This document shows positions 17,564 to 27,055 of a DNA stretch of 64,000 nucleotides, piece by piece (positions within the stretch are counted from its first letter, which is position 1; the number at the start of each line of letters is the position of its first letter). Source of the DNA: Acinetobacter nectaris CIP 110549. GTDB taxonomy: Bacteria; Pseudomonadota; Gammaproteobacteria; Pseudomonadales; Moraxellaceae. The position numbers were made by a program, and so were the translations under genes. The stretch is from contig NZ_KI530735.1 in NCBI RefSeq assembly GCF_000488215.1, positions 58,534-122,533 on the forward strand. The letters are read 5' to 3'. The notes below the pieces were generated by a model that had not been told where the DNA came from, did no database searches, and worked only from the letters and a program-made list of their open reading frames with translations.

Positions 17564-18484
17564 TTAATTGTTGGCAGCAGGGAGTTTATAGCCTGACAGC
17601 AGACTTTCTTGGAGTACATTCTTTTTAAAGCAGTAAAGCTGAGCAGGTCGACCACGTTCTACAATGGCTTCTTTACCTGTTGCTTCAATCAAATTTTGAT
17701 TATGTATGAAGCGCCTAAAGTTTTGTTTGTGAAGCTCGATACCTGTAAGTGCTTCTAAGCTTTTTTGTAGCTGTAAAAGTGTGAATTCAGGTGGCATAAG
17801 ATCGAAAATAACAGGACGATATTTTAACTTGGCACGTAGTCGTGTCATGGCTGTAGCAAGTACTCGGCGATGATGGTTGTGCATTGGTTGTCCTGTAATT
17901 TTTTCAGGCAACTGGTGATTAAAATATGGAGACTCAGCGATAAGTCCTGCTTCATACATGAGTTCATAGCGTAGAAGTACATTCTCTTCTTGCCATTCAT
18001 GACCATTTAGACCCCAACACAAATTCATACGCTGAGTACGCTGTAGATGTATTTCAGTATTCGATGAGGAGTCAATCCAGTCTTGTATTTTAGTGATAAT
18101 TAATCGAGTATTTTCATTGGCTTGAGGTGTTCGTTTATCCTCCCAAGGGAAGTAGTCATACCAGTCATGCCACTTGGCATCTAAAGCAAGTTTTTCTTCA
18201 TCTGCTTCTTTGACAAGGCCTAAATAACTGACATATACCACAGGGTAGCCAATGGTTTTTGAGCGTTTAATATCTACAAAAGTGTATAGCTGCTCCATAT
18301 AGCCAAGAGGTTGTCTTGTTTGTTGCTGTACCCATGTACGAGCACCTGCTTGTAGTGAGTGATGAATAGGTGTAAGTGGGCCAAAGGGTAATAGATCGCC
18401 CTCATGAATTGTTAAAACACGTGCTGAAAAGTGTGTCACTGCAATAAGTACAGCAACAAGCTCGGTGGTTGTTTCTTGAACCAT
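17564..18484 (-). CDS. nadQ: Nudix-type transcriptional regulator of NAD synthesis (NadQ/NrtR-like)
   Basis: The 306-residue protein joins a Nudix-like N-terminal domain (VAVLIAVTHFSARVLTI, LPFGPLTPIHHSLQ, LGYMEQLYTFVD, about residues 8-95) to a C-terminal winged-helix part (MPPEFTLLQLQKSLEALTG...FRRFIHNQNLIEATG, about 225-275). That architecture belongs to NadQ and NrtR, ligand-sensing repressors of NAD genes. The LPFGP and LGYxEQLYTF wording fits the NadQ branch better, from memory. The classical catalytic Nudix box is not evident, so it likely senses rather than hydrolyses. It lies between nadC and nadAB, whose promoters share a palindrome. Confidence 0.75.
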   Translation of the reverse strand: MVQETTTELVAVLIAVTHFSARVLTIHEGDLLPFGPLTPIHHSLQAGARTWVQQQTRQPLGYMEQLYTFVDIKRSKTIGYPVVYVSYLGLVKEADEEKLALDAKWHDWYDYFPWEDKRTPQANENTRLIITKIQDWIDSSSNTEIHLQRTQRMNLCWGLNGHEWQEENVLLRYELMYEAGLIAESPYFNHQLPEKITGQPMHNHHRRVLATAMTRLRAKLKYRPVIFDLMPPEFTLLQLQKSLEALTGIELHKQNFRRFIHNQNLIEATGKEAIVERGRPAQLYCFKKNVLQESLLSGYKLPAANN

Positions 18485-18634
18485 ATATATTTTATGTTCT
18501 CTTATATCGCATTATTGAATTTCATCGTGTTTATTGTATTTGAAACAGATGACTTCTTGAATACTTCTGAAAAAATTAAAAATATTATAACTTTTAAAAT
18601 TAAAAAACTATATATATCATTACTTTAATTAATT

Positions 18635-18653
18635 TATACTCAGGTTGAGTAAA
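18635..18653. promoter_or_regulatory. Predicted NAD-regulator operator, distal site at nadA
   Basis: TATACTCAGGTTGAGTAAA shares the TACTCA-n3-TGAGTA core. It contains TTGAGT (18645-18650), a plausible -35 of nadA. Its centre is 34 bases from that of the second site, about three helical turns. Confidence 0.65.
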
Positions 18654-18668
18654 AATAATTTGAATTTA

Positions 18669-18687
18669 TATACTCATTGTGAGCATA
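18669..18687. promoter_or_regulatory. Predicted NAD-regulator operator, proximal site at nadA
   Basis: TATACTCATTGTGAGCATA is a near-perfect palindrome. Its first six bases are the likely -10 (TATACT), 18 bases after the -35 in the distal site, so a bound repressor would cover the promoter. The predicted start point at about 18681 rules out the GTG at 18679 as the nadA start. Confidence 0.75.
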
Positions 18688-18708
18688 ATTGGCGAAGAAG
18701 TAATTTGG

Positions 18709-19920
18709 ATGAATGTAATGAAAAACGCTATTGAGCATTATCCCTATGAAAAGCCATCGTTGGATTTCATGCAAACGTATTTAACTGATGCCAAAGAACA
18801 GCAAGCTGAAAATAGCTGTACTTTGCATAATGCGTGGGCGAAAGTGCCACAGCCAATAGAGCAAGAAAAACAACAACACTATATTGAAGAAATTAAACAA
18901 TTACTCAAAGAACGCCGTGCAGTGATGGTTGCACACTATTATGTAGAGCCTGAACTACAAGATTTAGCTTTAGAAACGGGTGGAATGGTAGGTGATTCAC
19001 TCGAAATGGCGAAGTTTTGTAAGTCACATCCTGCCGAGACCCTTCTTGTTGCAGGTGTTCGCTTTATGGGTGAAACGGCTAAAATATTAAGTCCGCATAA
19101 AACAGTACTTATGCCTGATTTGGACGCTACGTGTTCACTCGATTTGGGTTGCCCAATTGATGAATTCTCAAAGTTTTGTGATGATCATCCCGACCGCACA
19201 GTTGTGGTATATGCAAATACCAGTGCAGAGGTGAAAGCACGTGCAGATTGGATTGTTACATCTTCGATTGCTATTGAAATTGTGCAGTATTTACATGCAC
19301 AGGGAAAAAAAATTATTTGGGGGCCTGATCGTCATTTAGGAAGCTATATTCAAGCAGAAACAGGTGCAGATATGCTGTTATGGCAAGGCTCTTGTATTGT
19401 CCATAACGAGTTTAAAAGTATCGAGCTTGAGCATTTAAAGAAAAAACATCCAGATGCATTGGTTTTGGTACACCCTGAGTCACCTGCTGAGGTTGTCGCA
19501 CATGCAGATGTTATTGGTTCGACCAGTAAGTTACTTAAAGCTGTTACACAGTACGAGAACCAAACATTTATTGTTGCTACAGATCTGGGAATTTTACATG
19601 AAATGCAAAAACAAGCACCTGAGAAACAGTTTATTGCAGCACCTACAGCAGGCAATGGTGCAACATGTAAATCTTGTGCATTTTGCCCATGGATGGCAAT
19701 GAATGGTTTGGAAGCCTGTCTAAATGTATTAAAACATCAGCATAATCGTGTTGAGCTAGATGCAGATTTAATTGTAGCAGCCGAAAAACCAATTTTAAAA
19801 ATGCTAAATTTTTCTGAAAAATATCAGAAATTTAATCAAGAAAATAAACAAGCTTTAAACGCAGGAGCGCAATCTTTTAAAGCATGGCTAATGGAGCAGC
19901 AACATGGTACAAAGTTTTGA
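18709..19920 (+). CDS. nadA: Quinolinate synthase
   Basis: The protein condenses iminoaspartate from NadB with dihydroxyacetone phosphate to quinolinate and holds a [4Fe-4S] cluster. Visible family parts are [46 protein letters not shown] and [13 protein letters not shown], which include cluster cysteines. With the ATG at 18709 it has 403 residues, longer than the shortest NadA forms because of an N-terminal extension. The longer frame begins at GTG 18679 but that codon lies inside the operator/promoter. nadB overlaps its last 17 bases, so the two are coupled. Confidence 0.93.
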   Translation: MNVMKNAIEHYPYEKPSLDFMQTYLTDAKEQQAENSCTLHNAWAKVPQPIEQEKQQHYIEEIKQLLKERRAVMVAHYYVEPELQDLALETGGMVGDSLEMAKFCKSHPAETLLVAGVRFMGETAKILSPHKTVLMPDLDATCSLDLGCPIDEFSKFCDDHPDRTVVVYANTSAEVKARADWIVTSSIAIEIVQYLHAQGKKIIWGPDRHLGSYIQAETGADMLLWQGSCIVHNEFKSIELEHLKKKHPDALVLVHPESPAEVVAHADVIGSTSKLLKAVTQYENQTFIVATDLGILHEMQKQAPEKQFIAAPTAGNGATCKSCAFCPWMAMNGLEACLNVLKHQHNRVELDADLIVAAEKPILKMLNFSEKYQKFNQENKQALNAGAQSFKAWLMEQQHGTKF

Positions 19921-21430
19921 GTATGACGTCGTTATTGTTGGTGCAGGTTTAGCAGGTTTAACAGTTGCATTGTCTTTGCCTCAGAATATGCGTGTGGGTT
20001 TGTTTTTAAAAGATGACATTCATATTTGTTCAAGCTATATGGCGCAAGGTGGTATAGCAGCTGTTTTGGCTGAAACGGACACGATAGAAAATCATGTCGA
20101 GAATACGTGTATAGCAGGTGCAGGTTTATGCCATGTCGAGAATACCCGAAAGATTTTAGAGCAAGCGCCTGAAGCAATTGAATGGTTACAGCAACAGGGT
20201 GTGGTATTTGATGTAGACCCAAGTCTTGAGACAGACGTATTACATCTAACCAAAGAAGGTGGGCATGACCATCGACGTATTGTGCATGTTGCAGACCATA
20301 CAGGAAAGTCGGTTATTCAGGCTTTGGTAAAACAACTTGAAAATGCTGCACATATTGATTGCTTGATTGGCTATGATGTTGAGTCTCTGATCACTCGCGA
20401 AAAGAATTGCCAAGGGGTTGTGTGTCGCAAAGATGATGAGCAACGCGCATTTATTGCAAAGCATACTGTCCTTGCAACAGGTGGTGTTGGACAGCTATTT
20501 GAAAGAACAACCAATCCAATTACGTCAAAAGGTGAAGGTGTTGCATTGGCTTGGGAGGCAGGTTGCCGTATTGCAAACTTAGAATTTATTCAGTTTCATC
20601 CGACAGGACTTGCTATACCAAATGCAGATGGTTTTCTTATTTCTGAAGCATTGCGTGGAGAGGGTGGAATCTTACGTAATGTCGATGGGCATCGCTTTAT
20701 GCCAGACTATGACGAACGTGCAGAACTCGCACCAAGAGATATTGTTGCGCGTGCAATTTCTAAGGAAATATTAAAACAAAATCAGCAACCTGTGTTTTTA
20801 GATATGACTCATTTAGATGCTGAGTTTATCCAAAATCATTTTCCTGCAATTTATGCAAAATGCCATTCATTGGGTTTAGATATTTGTCATGAAATGATTC
20901 CTGTTGCACCTACAGTTCATTATAGTTGTGGCGGTGTTCTCACAGATGCACTGGGGCATACCGATATTGAGCATTTATATGCTGTGGGTGAAGTGGCATG
21001 TACAGGGTTGCATGGCGCAAATCGTTTAGCGAGTAACTCATTGCTTGAATGTATTGTTGTTGGTCGTTCTGCTGCACAAGATATGGTTGAACAAGCAGTG
21101 TGGAATATTCCTCATCTAAATGAAATACAAGTACTTGCACAAAAACCATTGAATGCTGCCACTACATCAGAAGTAGATTTTTCTCATGAAATACTTCAAC
21201 AATGGATGAGTCGTTATTTTGGTATTGTTCGTACTGAAGAAGGCTTAATGAGATTGTATGCTCAGTTGGTTACTTGGAAGAAAGCATTTCCTGCAAATAA
21301 GATGATTACGACAGCATTGCTCATGGTTAAAGGAGCACTCAATCGTAGAGAAAGTCGTGGTGCACACTTTAATCAGGAATATCCAAGTGTCATGCACGAT
21401 GTATTTTATTCAATACATGAAGAAGTGTAA
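19904..21430 (+). CDS. nadB: L-aspartate oxidase
   Basis: The 508-residue flavoprotein oxidises L-aspartate to iminoaspartate, the first step of de novo NAD synthesis. The FAD-binding [12 protein letters not shown] is at residues 12-23. The covalent-site-lacking fumarate reductase fold shows [48 protein letters not shown] and [18 protein letters not shown]. It begins inside nadA and is translated from the same mRNA, so it shares the operators upstream of nadA. Confidence 0.95.
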   Translation: MVQSFEYDVVIVGAGLAGLTVALSLPQNMRVGLFLKDDIHICSSYMAQGGIAAVLAETDTIENHVENTCIAGAGLCHVENTRKILEQAPEAIEWLQQQGVVFDVDPSLETDVLHLTKEGGHDHRRIVHVADHTGKSVIQALVKQLENAAHIDCLIGYDVESLITREKNCQGVVCRKDDEQRAFIAKHTVLATGGVGQLFERTTNPITSKGEGVALAWEAGCRIANLEFIQFHPTGLAIPNADGFLISEALRGEGGILRNVDGHRFMPDYDERAELAPRDIVARAISKEILKQNQQPVFLDMTHLDAEFIQNHFPAIYAKCHSLGLDICHEMIPVAPTVHYSCGGVLTDALGHTDIEHLYAVGEVACTGLHGANRLASNSLLECIVVGRSAAQDMVEQAVWNIPHLNEIQVLAQKPLNAATTSEVDFSHEILQQWMSRYFGIVRTEEGLMRLYAQLVTWKKAFPANKMITTALLMVKGALNRRESRGAHFNQEYPSVMHDVFYSIHEEV

Positions 21431-21464
21431 GTAAATAATACTAAATTTATTTTCGTGTATATTT

Positions 21465-21482
21465 TTGTCATGTTTTTGTCAA
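21465..21482 (+). promoter_or_regulatory. Candidate Pho box upstream of the acid phosphatase
   Basis: TTGTCAT-GTTT-TTGTCAA is a pair of 7-bp direct repeats with a 4-base gap, matching the CTGTCAT-n4-CTGTCAT pattern bound by PhoB. An AT-rich TATATC lies about ten bases downstream in the expected -10 position. Confidence 0.65.
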
Positions 21483-21537
21483 ATTTATATCGTATCGTGT
21501 GATCCACATAGACACCTACTTTAAGAAAATAGAACGT

Positions 21538-22266
21538 ATGAAAACTAAAACACTTCTTTGTGCTGTAATGGCGTGCATGAGTTTCTCGACATTCACTTCT
21601 GCGGCAGAAACACCTTCTAATTCTTTTTTACAACCAGATCAAGCACCTGATAGTTTGGCAATTATTCCACCACCACCTGCATATAACAGCATAGATTTCT
21701 TACGTGATAAAGCTGCATATGATCAAGCACGTAGCATGATTGGTACAGAGCGTTGGAAACAAGCTGCGGAAGATGCAGATTTGTCTGATGCAAATACAGG
21801 CAAACCATTTTCGGAAGCATTTGGTGTAGAAATTTCACCAACAAATACACCAATTACGTATGAAATTTTAAGAAAATTACGTACTGATAGTGGTAGCTAT
21901 GCAACAAAAGCAGCGAAAGAGCATTATATGCGTTTACGCCCATTCGTGTTCTTTAACTCTCATTCATGTACACCAAACGAAGAAGCTGTTTTAAGTAAAA
22001 ATGGTTCTTACCCGTCAGGCCATACAACAATTGGTTGGTCTACAGCATTAATTTTGGCTGAGATTCGTCCTGAGCGCCAAAATGAAATCTTAAAACGTGG
22101 TTATGAGTTTGGTCAAAGCCGTGTGATTTGTGGTGTACATTGGCAAAGTGATGTAGATATGGGTCGTATTACAGGTTCTGCAGAAGTTGCACGTTTACAT
22201 GCAGACAAAAACTTTATGAAAACATTAGAAGAAGCAAAACGCGAAATTCAGAAGAAAGTAAAATAA
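21538..22266 (+). CDS. Class A non-specific acid phosphatase (PAP2 superfamily)
   Basis: The 242-residue precursor has a signal peptide (residues 2-23, ending SAA) and is predicted periplasmic. The three phosphatase motifs are intact: KEHYMRLRP (Kx6RP), GSYPSGHT, and SRVICGVHWQSD (SRx5Hx3D), with the catalytic histidines in the last two. Such enzymes release phosphate from organic phosphomonoesters. A GTG at 21499 would add 13 residues before the signal, so the ATG at 21538 is preferred. The Pho box upstream suggests induction under phosphate limitation. Confidence 0.9.
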   Translation: MKTKTLLCAVMACMSFSTFTSAAETPSNSFLQPDQAPDSLAIIPPPPAYNSIDFLRDKAAYDQARSMIGTERWKQAAEDADLSDANTGKPFSEAFGVEISPTNTPITYEILRKLRTDSGSYATKAAKEHYMRLRPFVFFNSHSCTPNEEAVLSKNGSYPSGHTTIGWSTALILAEIRPERQNEILKRGYEFGQSRVICGVHWQSDVDMGRITGSAEVARLHADKNFMKTLEEAKREIQKKVK

Positions 22267-22285
22267 TTTAAGTTTTATCGTTTTA

Positions 22286-22325
22286 AAACCCCTCTAGATG
22301 CCACTTTATCTAGAGGGTTTTTTTT
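22286..22325 (+). terminator. Terminator of the acid phosphatase gene
   Basis: AACCCCTCTAGA pairs with TCTAGAGGGTTT with one bulged C, followed by a long T run. Confidence 0.85.
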
Positions 22326-22379
22326 ATTGTAGATAGGGCTACACTATAGATTGTAAATTTTGACGTGTAATCATTTTGA

Positions 22380-23099
22380 ATGAAAACAGCATTAATCATA
22401 AGTGGGTGGGGAGTAAGTAAAAACTTACTTGATCCATTGGTAGAGCAGTTTAAAGAAGTTGGATACCAAGCGACTGTTATTGATATATTTGACCCGTTTA
22501 GTGACGAAGCATTTAAAAAAACATATGCTTTGGCATTTATGTCTGATGTGATTGTTGGATGGTCATTGGGTGGGCAACTTGCAACATGGTTAGCTTTGGA
22601 AATATTTGAAAAAGAAAATATTCGTAAACCTGTCATTTGTTTAGCATCTAACCCAAGTTTTGTGCGCCGTGAAAATTGGCAATATGCAATGCCATTGAGT
22701 GACTTTGAATCATTCAGAAATGGCTATGATGCAAATGAGAAAGCGATACTAAAACAGTTTTATTTAAATATTTGCCGTGGTGAAGAACAATTAAAACAAA
22801 ATTGGCAATTTATATTAAAACATGTAGATACCTTATCAATTGACCAGTTAAAGATGGGTTTAGGTTTGCTTGAGTCTTTAAATTTAGTCGATAATTTGAA
22901 AGATTCTTCGCTTGATATACATTACATATTTGGTGATGAGGATACATTAGTTCCTTGCCAAGTTGTTGGAGATATTGGGAAGTTGTCTGCCAAATCTATA
23001 ACAACTACAGTATTGCAGAATGTAAGTCACGCATTTCCTATTTTTCATGTGCAAGAAACTTTGCAGGCTATTCAGAAATTCTTATGTTCTCTAGAATAA
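22380..23099 (+). CDS. bioH: BioH-like pimeloyl-ACP methyl ester esterase
   Basis: This 239-residue alpha/beta hydrolase has the nucleophile elbow GWSLGG (Ser near residue 62), an Asp in FGDEDTLVP and a His in VSHAFPIFH. The phrase CLASNPSFVRRENW matches the BioH region after strand 6. BioH cleaves the methyl ester of pimeloyl-ACP made by BioC, ending the pimelate stage of biotin synthesis. Position directly before bioAFCD supports the call. There is an 86-base gap to bioA, so it may have its own promoter. No clear Shine-Dalgarno precedes the ATG. Confidence 0.75.
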   Translation: MKTALIISGWGVSKNLLDPLVEQFKEVGYQATVIDIFDPFSDEAFKKTYALAFMSDVIVGWSLGGQLATWLALEIFEKENIRKPVICLASNPSFVRRENWQYAMPLSDFESFRNGYDANEKAILKQFYLNICRGEEQLKQNWQFILKHVDTLSIDQLKMGLGLLESLNLVDNLKDSSLDIHYIFGDEDTLVPCQVVGDIGKLSAKSITTTVLQNVSHAFPIFHVQETLQAIQKFLCSLE

Positions 23100-23184
23100 T
23101 TGTGGAAATTTGAAGTATCTAGCAATAGTTTTTCGATTTAAAAGAAATTAGTATGCCATGATCTTGTAAAAAAAAGGTGCTCGG

Positions 23185-24462
23185 ATGACAGACCAATTTG
23201 ATAAAAAACATTTATGGCATCCATATACATCTATGCTTAATCCTTTACCAACATTTAAGGTGAAATGTGCTTATGGCTCTACCATAGAGCTAGAAGATGG
23301 TCGCACTATGATTGATGGTATGTCCTCTTGGTGGTGTACCATTCATGGTTATAATCATCCAGCATTGAATCAGGCTGTTAAAGACCAATTAGATAAAATG
23401 TCGCATGTGATGTTTGGTGGTTTAACACATGAGCCTGCGATCGAACTTGGTAAGTTATTACTTCAAATTACACCACCAACGCTTGATAAAATTTTCTATG
23501 CAGATTCTGGCTCTGTATCGGTTGAAGTCGCACTTAAAATGGCTGTTCAATATTGGACAGCGCAAGGAAAGCATCAAAAAACTAACTTTGTGACGACACG
23601 CTCAGGCTATCATGGCGATACATGGAATGCGATGTCGGTATGTGACCCTGTGACAGGGATGCATCAAGTCTTTGGCAGTTGTTTACCTATTCGGTATTTT
23701 GTACCTGCACCACAAAGTCGTTATGGTGAGACTTGGATTCAAGAAGATATTCAGGCATTGGCAGATACATTGGCAACACATCATGAAAATATTGCAGCCA
23801 TGATTGTTGAGCCAATTGTGCAAGGTGCAGGAGGTATGCGTTTCTATCATCCTGAATATTTGCGTCAAGCCAAAGTATTGTGTGAAAAATATAATGTACT
23901 CATGATTTTTGATGAGATTGCGACAGGCTTTGGGCGAACAGGAAAAATGTTTGCTTGGGAGCATGCCAATGTTGAGCCTGATATTATGTGTATTGGTAAA
24001 GGGCTAACAGGTGGATATATGACGCTTGCAGCAACTTTAACAAATACGCATATGGCAGAAGTGATTTCCTCAGGTGAGGCGGGTGTATTTATGCATGGGC
24101 CAACATTTATGGCAAATCCTTTAGCATGTGCTGTGGCATTAAAAAGTACCGAATTATTGGTGTCTCAAGATTGGCAAAGTAATATTCAGCGTATCGAAGC
24201 GACTTTACTCAAGCACTTACAGCCATTAAATGATTTAGATACGGTTGCAAATGTACGTGTTTTGGGTGCGATTGGTGTTGTTGAGATGAAGAATGCTGTG
24301 AACATGGCAGTTTTACAAGATGAGTTTGTACGCCGTGGCATTTGGGTTCGTCCATTTGGGCGTTTAATGTATGTCATGCCATCTTATGTGATTACTGATG
24401 ATGAATTGGCATTTTTATTAACGCAACTTGCTGAAGTCGTACAAAATCAGGTGAGCGCTTAA
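23185..24462 (+). CDS. bioA: Adenosylmethionine-8-amino-7-oxononanoate aminotransferase
   Basis: The 425-residue PLP enzyme makes 7,8-diaminopelargonic acid using S-adenosylmethionine as amino donor. Typical BioA signatures are HLWHPYTSM at the start, [54 protein letters not shown] (the PLP lysine is in IGKGLTGG) and [16 protein letters not shown]. The stop overlaps the bioF start by one base (TAATG), indicating tight coupling in bioA-F-C-D. Confidence 0.95.
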   Translation: MTDQFDKKHLWHPYTSMLNPLPTFKVKCAYGSTIELEDGRTMIDGMSSWWCTIHGYNHPALNQAVKDQLDKMSHVMFGGLTHEPAIELGKLLLQITPPTLDKIFYADSGSVSVEVALKMAVQYWTAQGKHQKTNFVTTRSGYHGDTWNAMSVCDPVTGMHQVFGSCLPIRYFVPAPQSRYGETWIQEDIQALADTLATHHENIAAMIVEPIVQGAGGMRFYHPEYLRQAKVLCEKYNVLMIFDEIATGFGRTGKMFAWEHANVEPDIMCIGKGLTGGYMTLAATLTNTHMAEVISSGEAGVFMHGPTFMANPLACAVALKSTELLVSQDWQSNIQRIEATLLKHLQPLNDLDTVANVRVLGAIGVVEMKNAVNMAVLQDEFVRRGIWVRPFGRLMYVMPSYVITDDELAFLLTQLAEVVQNQVSA

Positions 24463-25610
24463 TGTCTATTTTAAAACATTACAAAGAAAAGTTAGATTTA
24501 TTAAAATCTACAGGGAATTTTAGGCAGTTTACTGCCAATCAGCAAAATGATCATTGGATTACGATCCAAAATAAAACCATGCTTAATTTATCTTCGAATG
24601 ATTATTTAGGTCTTGCTTCAAAAAGGCATTTGACTGAACAGTTTTTGGATGAAAAATCTTACTACTTTAGCTCGTCATCCTCACGATTACTTACAGGTAA
24701 TTTTGAAGAATATACATTATGTGAAAAAGCACTTTCTGATGCATTTTTAGGAAGATCTGCGCTACTATTTAATAGTGGCTACCACATGAATATTGGCATT
24801 TTACCTGCACTTGCAGATAGCCAAACACTTATTTTGGCAGATAAATTGGTTCATGCGAGCATTATTGATGGCATACGTTTAAGTCAGGGTAAGTATCTAA
24901 GATATAGACATAATGATCTCGAGCATTTGTCACAACTGATTGCAAAGTATCATGACAGTGTAGAGATTGAACGGATTATTGTTGTCACTGAAAGTATTTT
25001 TAGTATGGATGGTGATGAAGCAGATTTAACACAGCTTGTGAAACTGAAAAAACAATTTCCAAAAGTCATGCTGTATGTTGATGAAGCACATGCGATTGGT
25101 GTACGAGGTCATTTAGGCTTAGGGTGTGCAGAGCAGTACCAAGTGATTTCAGAAATCGATTTTTTGGTTGGAACATTTGGTAAAGCAGTGGCTTCGGTCG
25201 GTGGATATCTAATTTGTGAGCCAGTTATTCGTGACTATTTAATTAACACAATGCGCCCACTTATTTTTAGTACAGCATTACCACCAATAAATATTGCTTG
25301 GACAACGTTTATGTTTGAGCATATGCAAACCATGCAAAGAGAACGTCATGCACTTGGCGAAATCAGTACTTACTTACAGTCTGAAATTATTCAAAAAGGC
25401 TATAGTAGCCCCTCTACGAGTCATCTTGTCCCTATTATTATTGGAGACAGTTTAAAGGCTGTAAATCAGGCAAAAGAAATGCAGGCACATGGCTTTTATA
25501 TTATGCCTGTAAGACCACCGACTGTGCCTAAAAATACTGCAAGATTAAGGGTTTCTCTTACTGCTTCAATTCCAAAGCAAGCACTTGAAAAGCTGGTGGA
25601 TATATTGTGA
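24462..25610 (+). CDS. bioF: 8-amino-7-oxononanoate synthase
   Basis: The 382-residue PLP enzyme joins pimeloyl-ACP and alanine. Recognisable parts are LNLSSNDYLGLAS near residue 37, SSSSRLLTGNFEEYTLCEKAL, DEAHAIGVRGHLGLG and GTFGKAVASVGGY, the last with the PLP-binding lysine. It overlaps bioA at the start and bioC by four bases at the end. Confidence 0.95.
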   Translation: MSILKHYKEKLDLLKSTGNFRQFTANQQNDHWITIQNKTMLNLSSNDYLGLASKRHLTEQFLDEKSYYFSSSSSRLLTGNFEEYTLCEKALSDAFLGRSALLFNSGYHMNIGILPALADSQTLILADKLVHASIIDGIRLSQGKYLRYRHNDLEHLSQLIAKYHDSVEIERIIVVTESIFSMDGDEADLTQLVKLKKQFPKVMLYVDEAHAIGVRGHLGLGCAEQYQVISEIDFLVGTFGKAVASVGGYLICEPVIRDYLINTMRPLIFSTALPPINIAWTTFMFEHMQTMQRERHALGEISTYLQSEIIQKGYSSPSTSHLVPIIIGDSLKAVNQAKEMQAHGFYIMPVRPPTVPKNTARLRVSLTASIPKQALEKLVDIL

Positions 25611-26374
25611 GTATTTCTAAGCAACAAGTACAACAACGTTTTGCACGTGCTAAAGATAGCTATACACAACATGCAACGGCACAATATGAAATCTGTGAGT
25701 ATTTGGCAGCACTAATACAAAGTTATGTAGGGAAAGCATTGCCACAACTGTTTGAAGTCGGTTGCGGCTCAGGAATGCTCACCCACAGACTATTAGATGG
25801 TTTGAATGTTGATCGCTATATTGTGAATGATATTTACCCTGAAATAGAAAGCTTTTTTCGAAATATTCCTCATGTAGAGCTTTGTATCGGTGATGCAGAA
25901 ACGATTGACTTTCCAAAAGAAAATAATGCGATTGTTTCAAGTTCGGCATTACAGTGGATGCATGATTTACCGCAATTCTTTCAAAAGGTTCATGAGTCTT
26001 TAGAGGCTCAAGGTTGGTTTATATTTTCTATTTTTGGGCCAGAAAATTTAAAGGAAATTAAATCATTGACTGGGCAGGGCTTGGCATATTCATCTTCAGC
26101 TTATTTAAAGCAGCAGCTTATACAACATGGTTTTGATGTATTGCATGTTGAGGAAAATAAAATTGTTTTAGATTTTCTAAAGCCTTTATCTGTGCTCAAG
26201 CATTTGAAAGCAACAGGCGTAACAGCAAATACCAATGGTTTTGCTTGGACTAAAAATACTTTAAAGAAGTTTGATTCTGATTATACTGAGCAATTTAGCT
26301 ATAACGGAGCAGACGATCTAAAATATTATCCATTAACGTATCATCCTATTTATATTGTTGCTCGGAGAGTCTGA
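25607..26374 (+). CDS. bioC: Malonyl-ACP O-methyltransferase
   Basis: The 255-residue SAM-dependent methyltransferase methylates malonyl-ACP to start pimelate assembly. The SAM motif LFEVGCGSGMLTHRL is near residue 48, and ALQWMHDLPQFF follows. The start codon is GTG at 25607, inside the end of bioF. It is the partner of the bioH esterase upstream, so the classic BioC-BioH route is complete here. Confidence 0.9.
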   Translation: MSISKQQVQQRFARAKDSYTQHATAQYEICEYLAALIQSYVGKALPQLFEVGCGSGMLTHRLLDGLNVDRYIVNDIYPEIESFFRNIPHVELCIGDAETIDFPKENNAIVSSSALQWMHDLPQFFQKVHESLEAQGWFIFSIFGPENLKEIKSLTGQGLAYSSSAYLKQQLIQHGFDVLHVEENKIVLDFLKPLSVLKHLKATGVTANTNGFAWTKNTLKKFDSDYTEQFSYNGADDLKYYPLTYHPIYIVARRV

Positions 26375-27015
26375 TGAGCCATAAAGTTTATTTTATTAGT
26401 GGTATAGATACCGAAGTTGGGAAAACTTATGCGACGGGCTATTTGGCGAAACAATATTTGGAAGCAGGTCAGTCTGTTATTACACAAAAACTGATTCAAA
26501 CAGGCAATGAGGCGTATTCGGAAGATATTTTAAAACATCGTGAAATTATGGGTGTGCCACTTTTTGAAGAAGACCATCAAAAAATAACCATGCCTGAAAT
26601 ATTCAGTTATCCTGCATCACCACACTTGTCTGCAAAGTTGGATCAACGTCCTATTAATTTTAATAAGATAGAAAAAGCAACACAGCAGCTCGTAGAGAAG
26701 TTTGAGCTTGTACTGTTAGAAGGTGCGGGTGGTTTAATGGTACCACTGACTGATGACTTACTAACAATTGATTATATTCAGCAATATGAGTTTCCCGTTA
26801 TTTTAGTAACATCGGGTCGACTCGGTAGTATTAACCATACGCTGTTAAGTTTAGAAGCTTTGAAGTCTAGAAATATAAATTTACATGCTATTGCATATAA
26901 CTTAAATGATGAGTCTGAAGACCAGACGATTTCAATAGAAACACAGCGCTATTTAAAAGAACATGTTCAAAAACAATTCCCAACATCGCTATGGTTTGAT
27001 GTTCCTAAAATTTAA
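26374..27015 (+). CDS. bioD: Dethiobiotin synthetase
   Basis: The 213-residue ATP-dependent enzyme closes the ureido ring of dethiobiotin. The P-loop GIDTEVGKTYATGYL is at residues 10-24 and VLLEGAGGLMVPL near 113. It is the last gene of the biotin operon, with start TGATG overlapping the bioC stop. bioB, the final step, is not in this window. A hairpin terminator follows at once. Confidence 0.93.
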   Translation: MSHKVYFISGIDTEVGKTYATGYLAKQYLEAGQSVITQKLIQTGNEAYSEDILKHREIMGVPLFEEDHQKITMPEIFSYPASPHLSAKLDQRPINFNKIEKATQQLVEKFELVLLEGAGGLMVPLTDDLLTIDYIQQYEFPVILVTSGRLGSINHTLLSLEALKSRNINLHAIAYNLNDESEDQTISIETQRYLKEHVQKQFPTSLWFDVPKI

Positions 27016-27019
27016 GCAA

Positions 27020-27050
27020 TAAAAAAGCCTCACTATTGAGGCTTTTTTAT
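27020..27050. terminator. Bidirectional terminator between bioD and rluB
   Basis: AAAAAAGCCTCA / TGAGGCTTTTTT with a 4-base loop has T runs on both strands and sits between two convergent genes. Confidence 0.9.
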
Positions 27051-27055
27051 ATTGA

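Noticed and set aside
23100..23184. Possible BirA operator before bioA
   Set aside because: Only one half, TTGTAAA, is present; the second half of the TTGTAAACC-n15-GGTTTACAA operator is missing.
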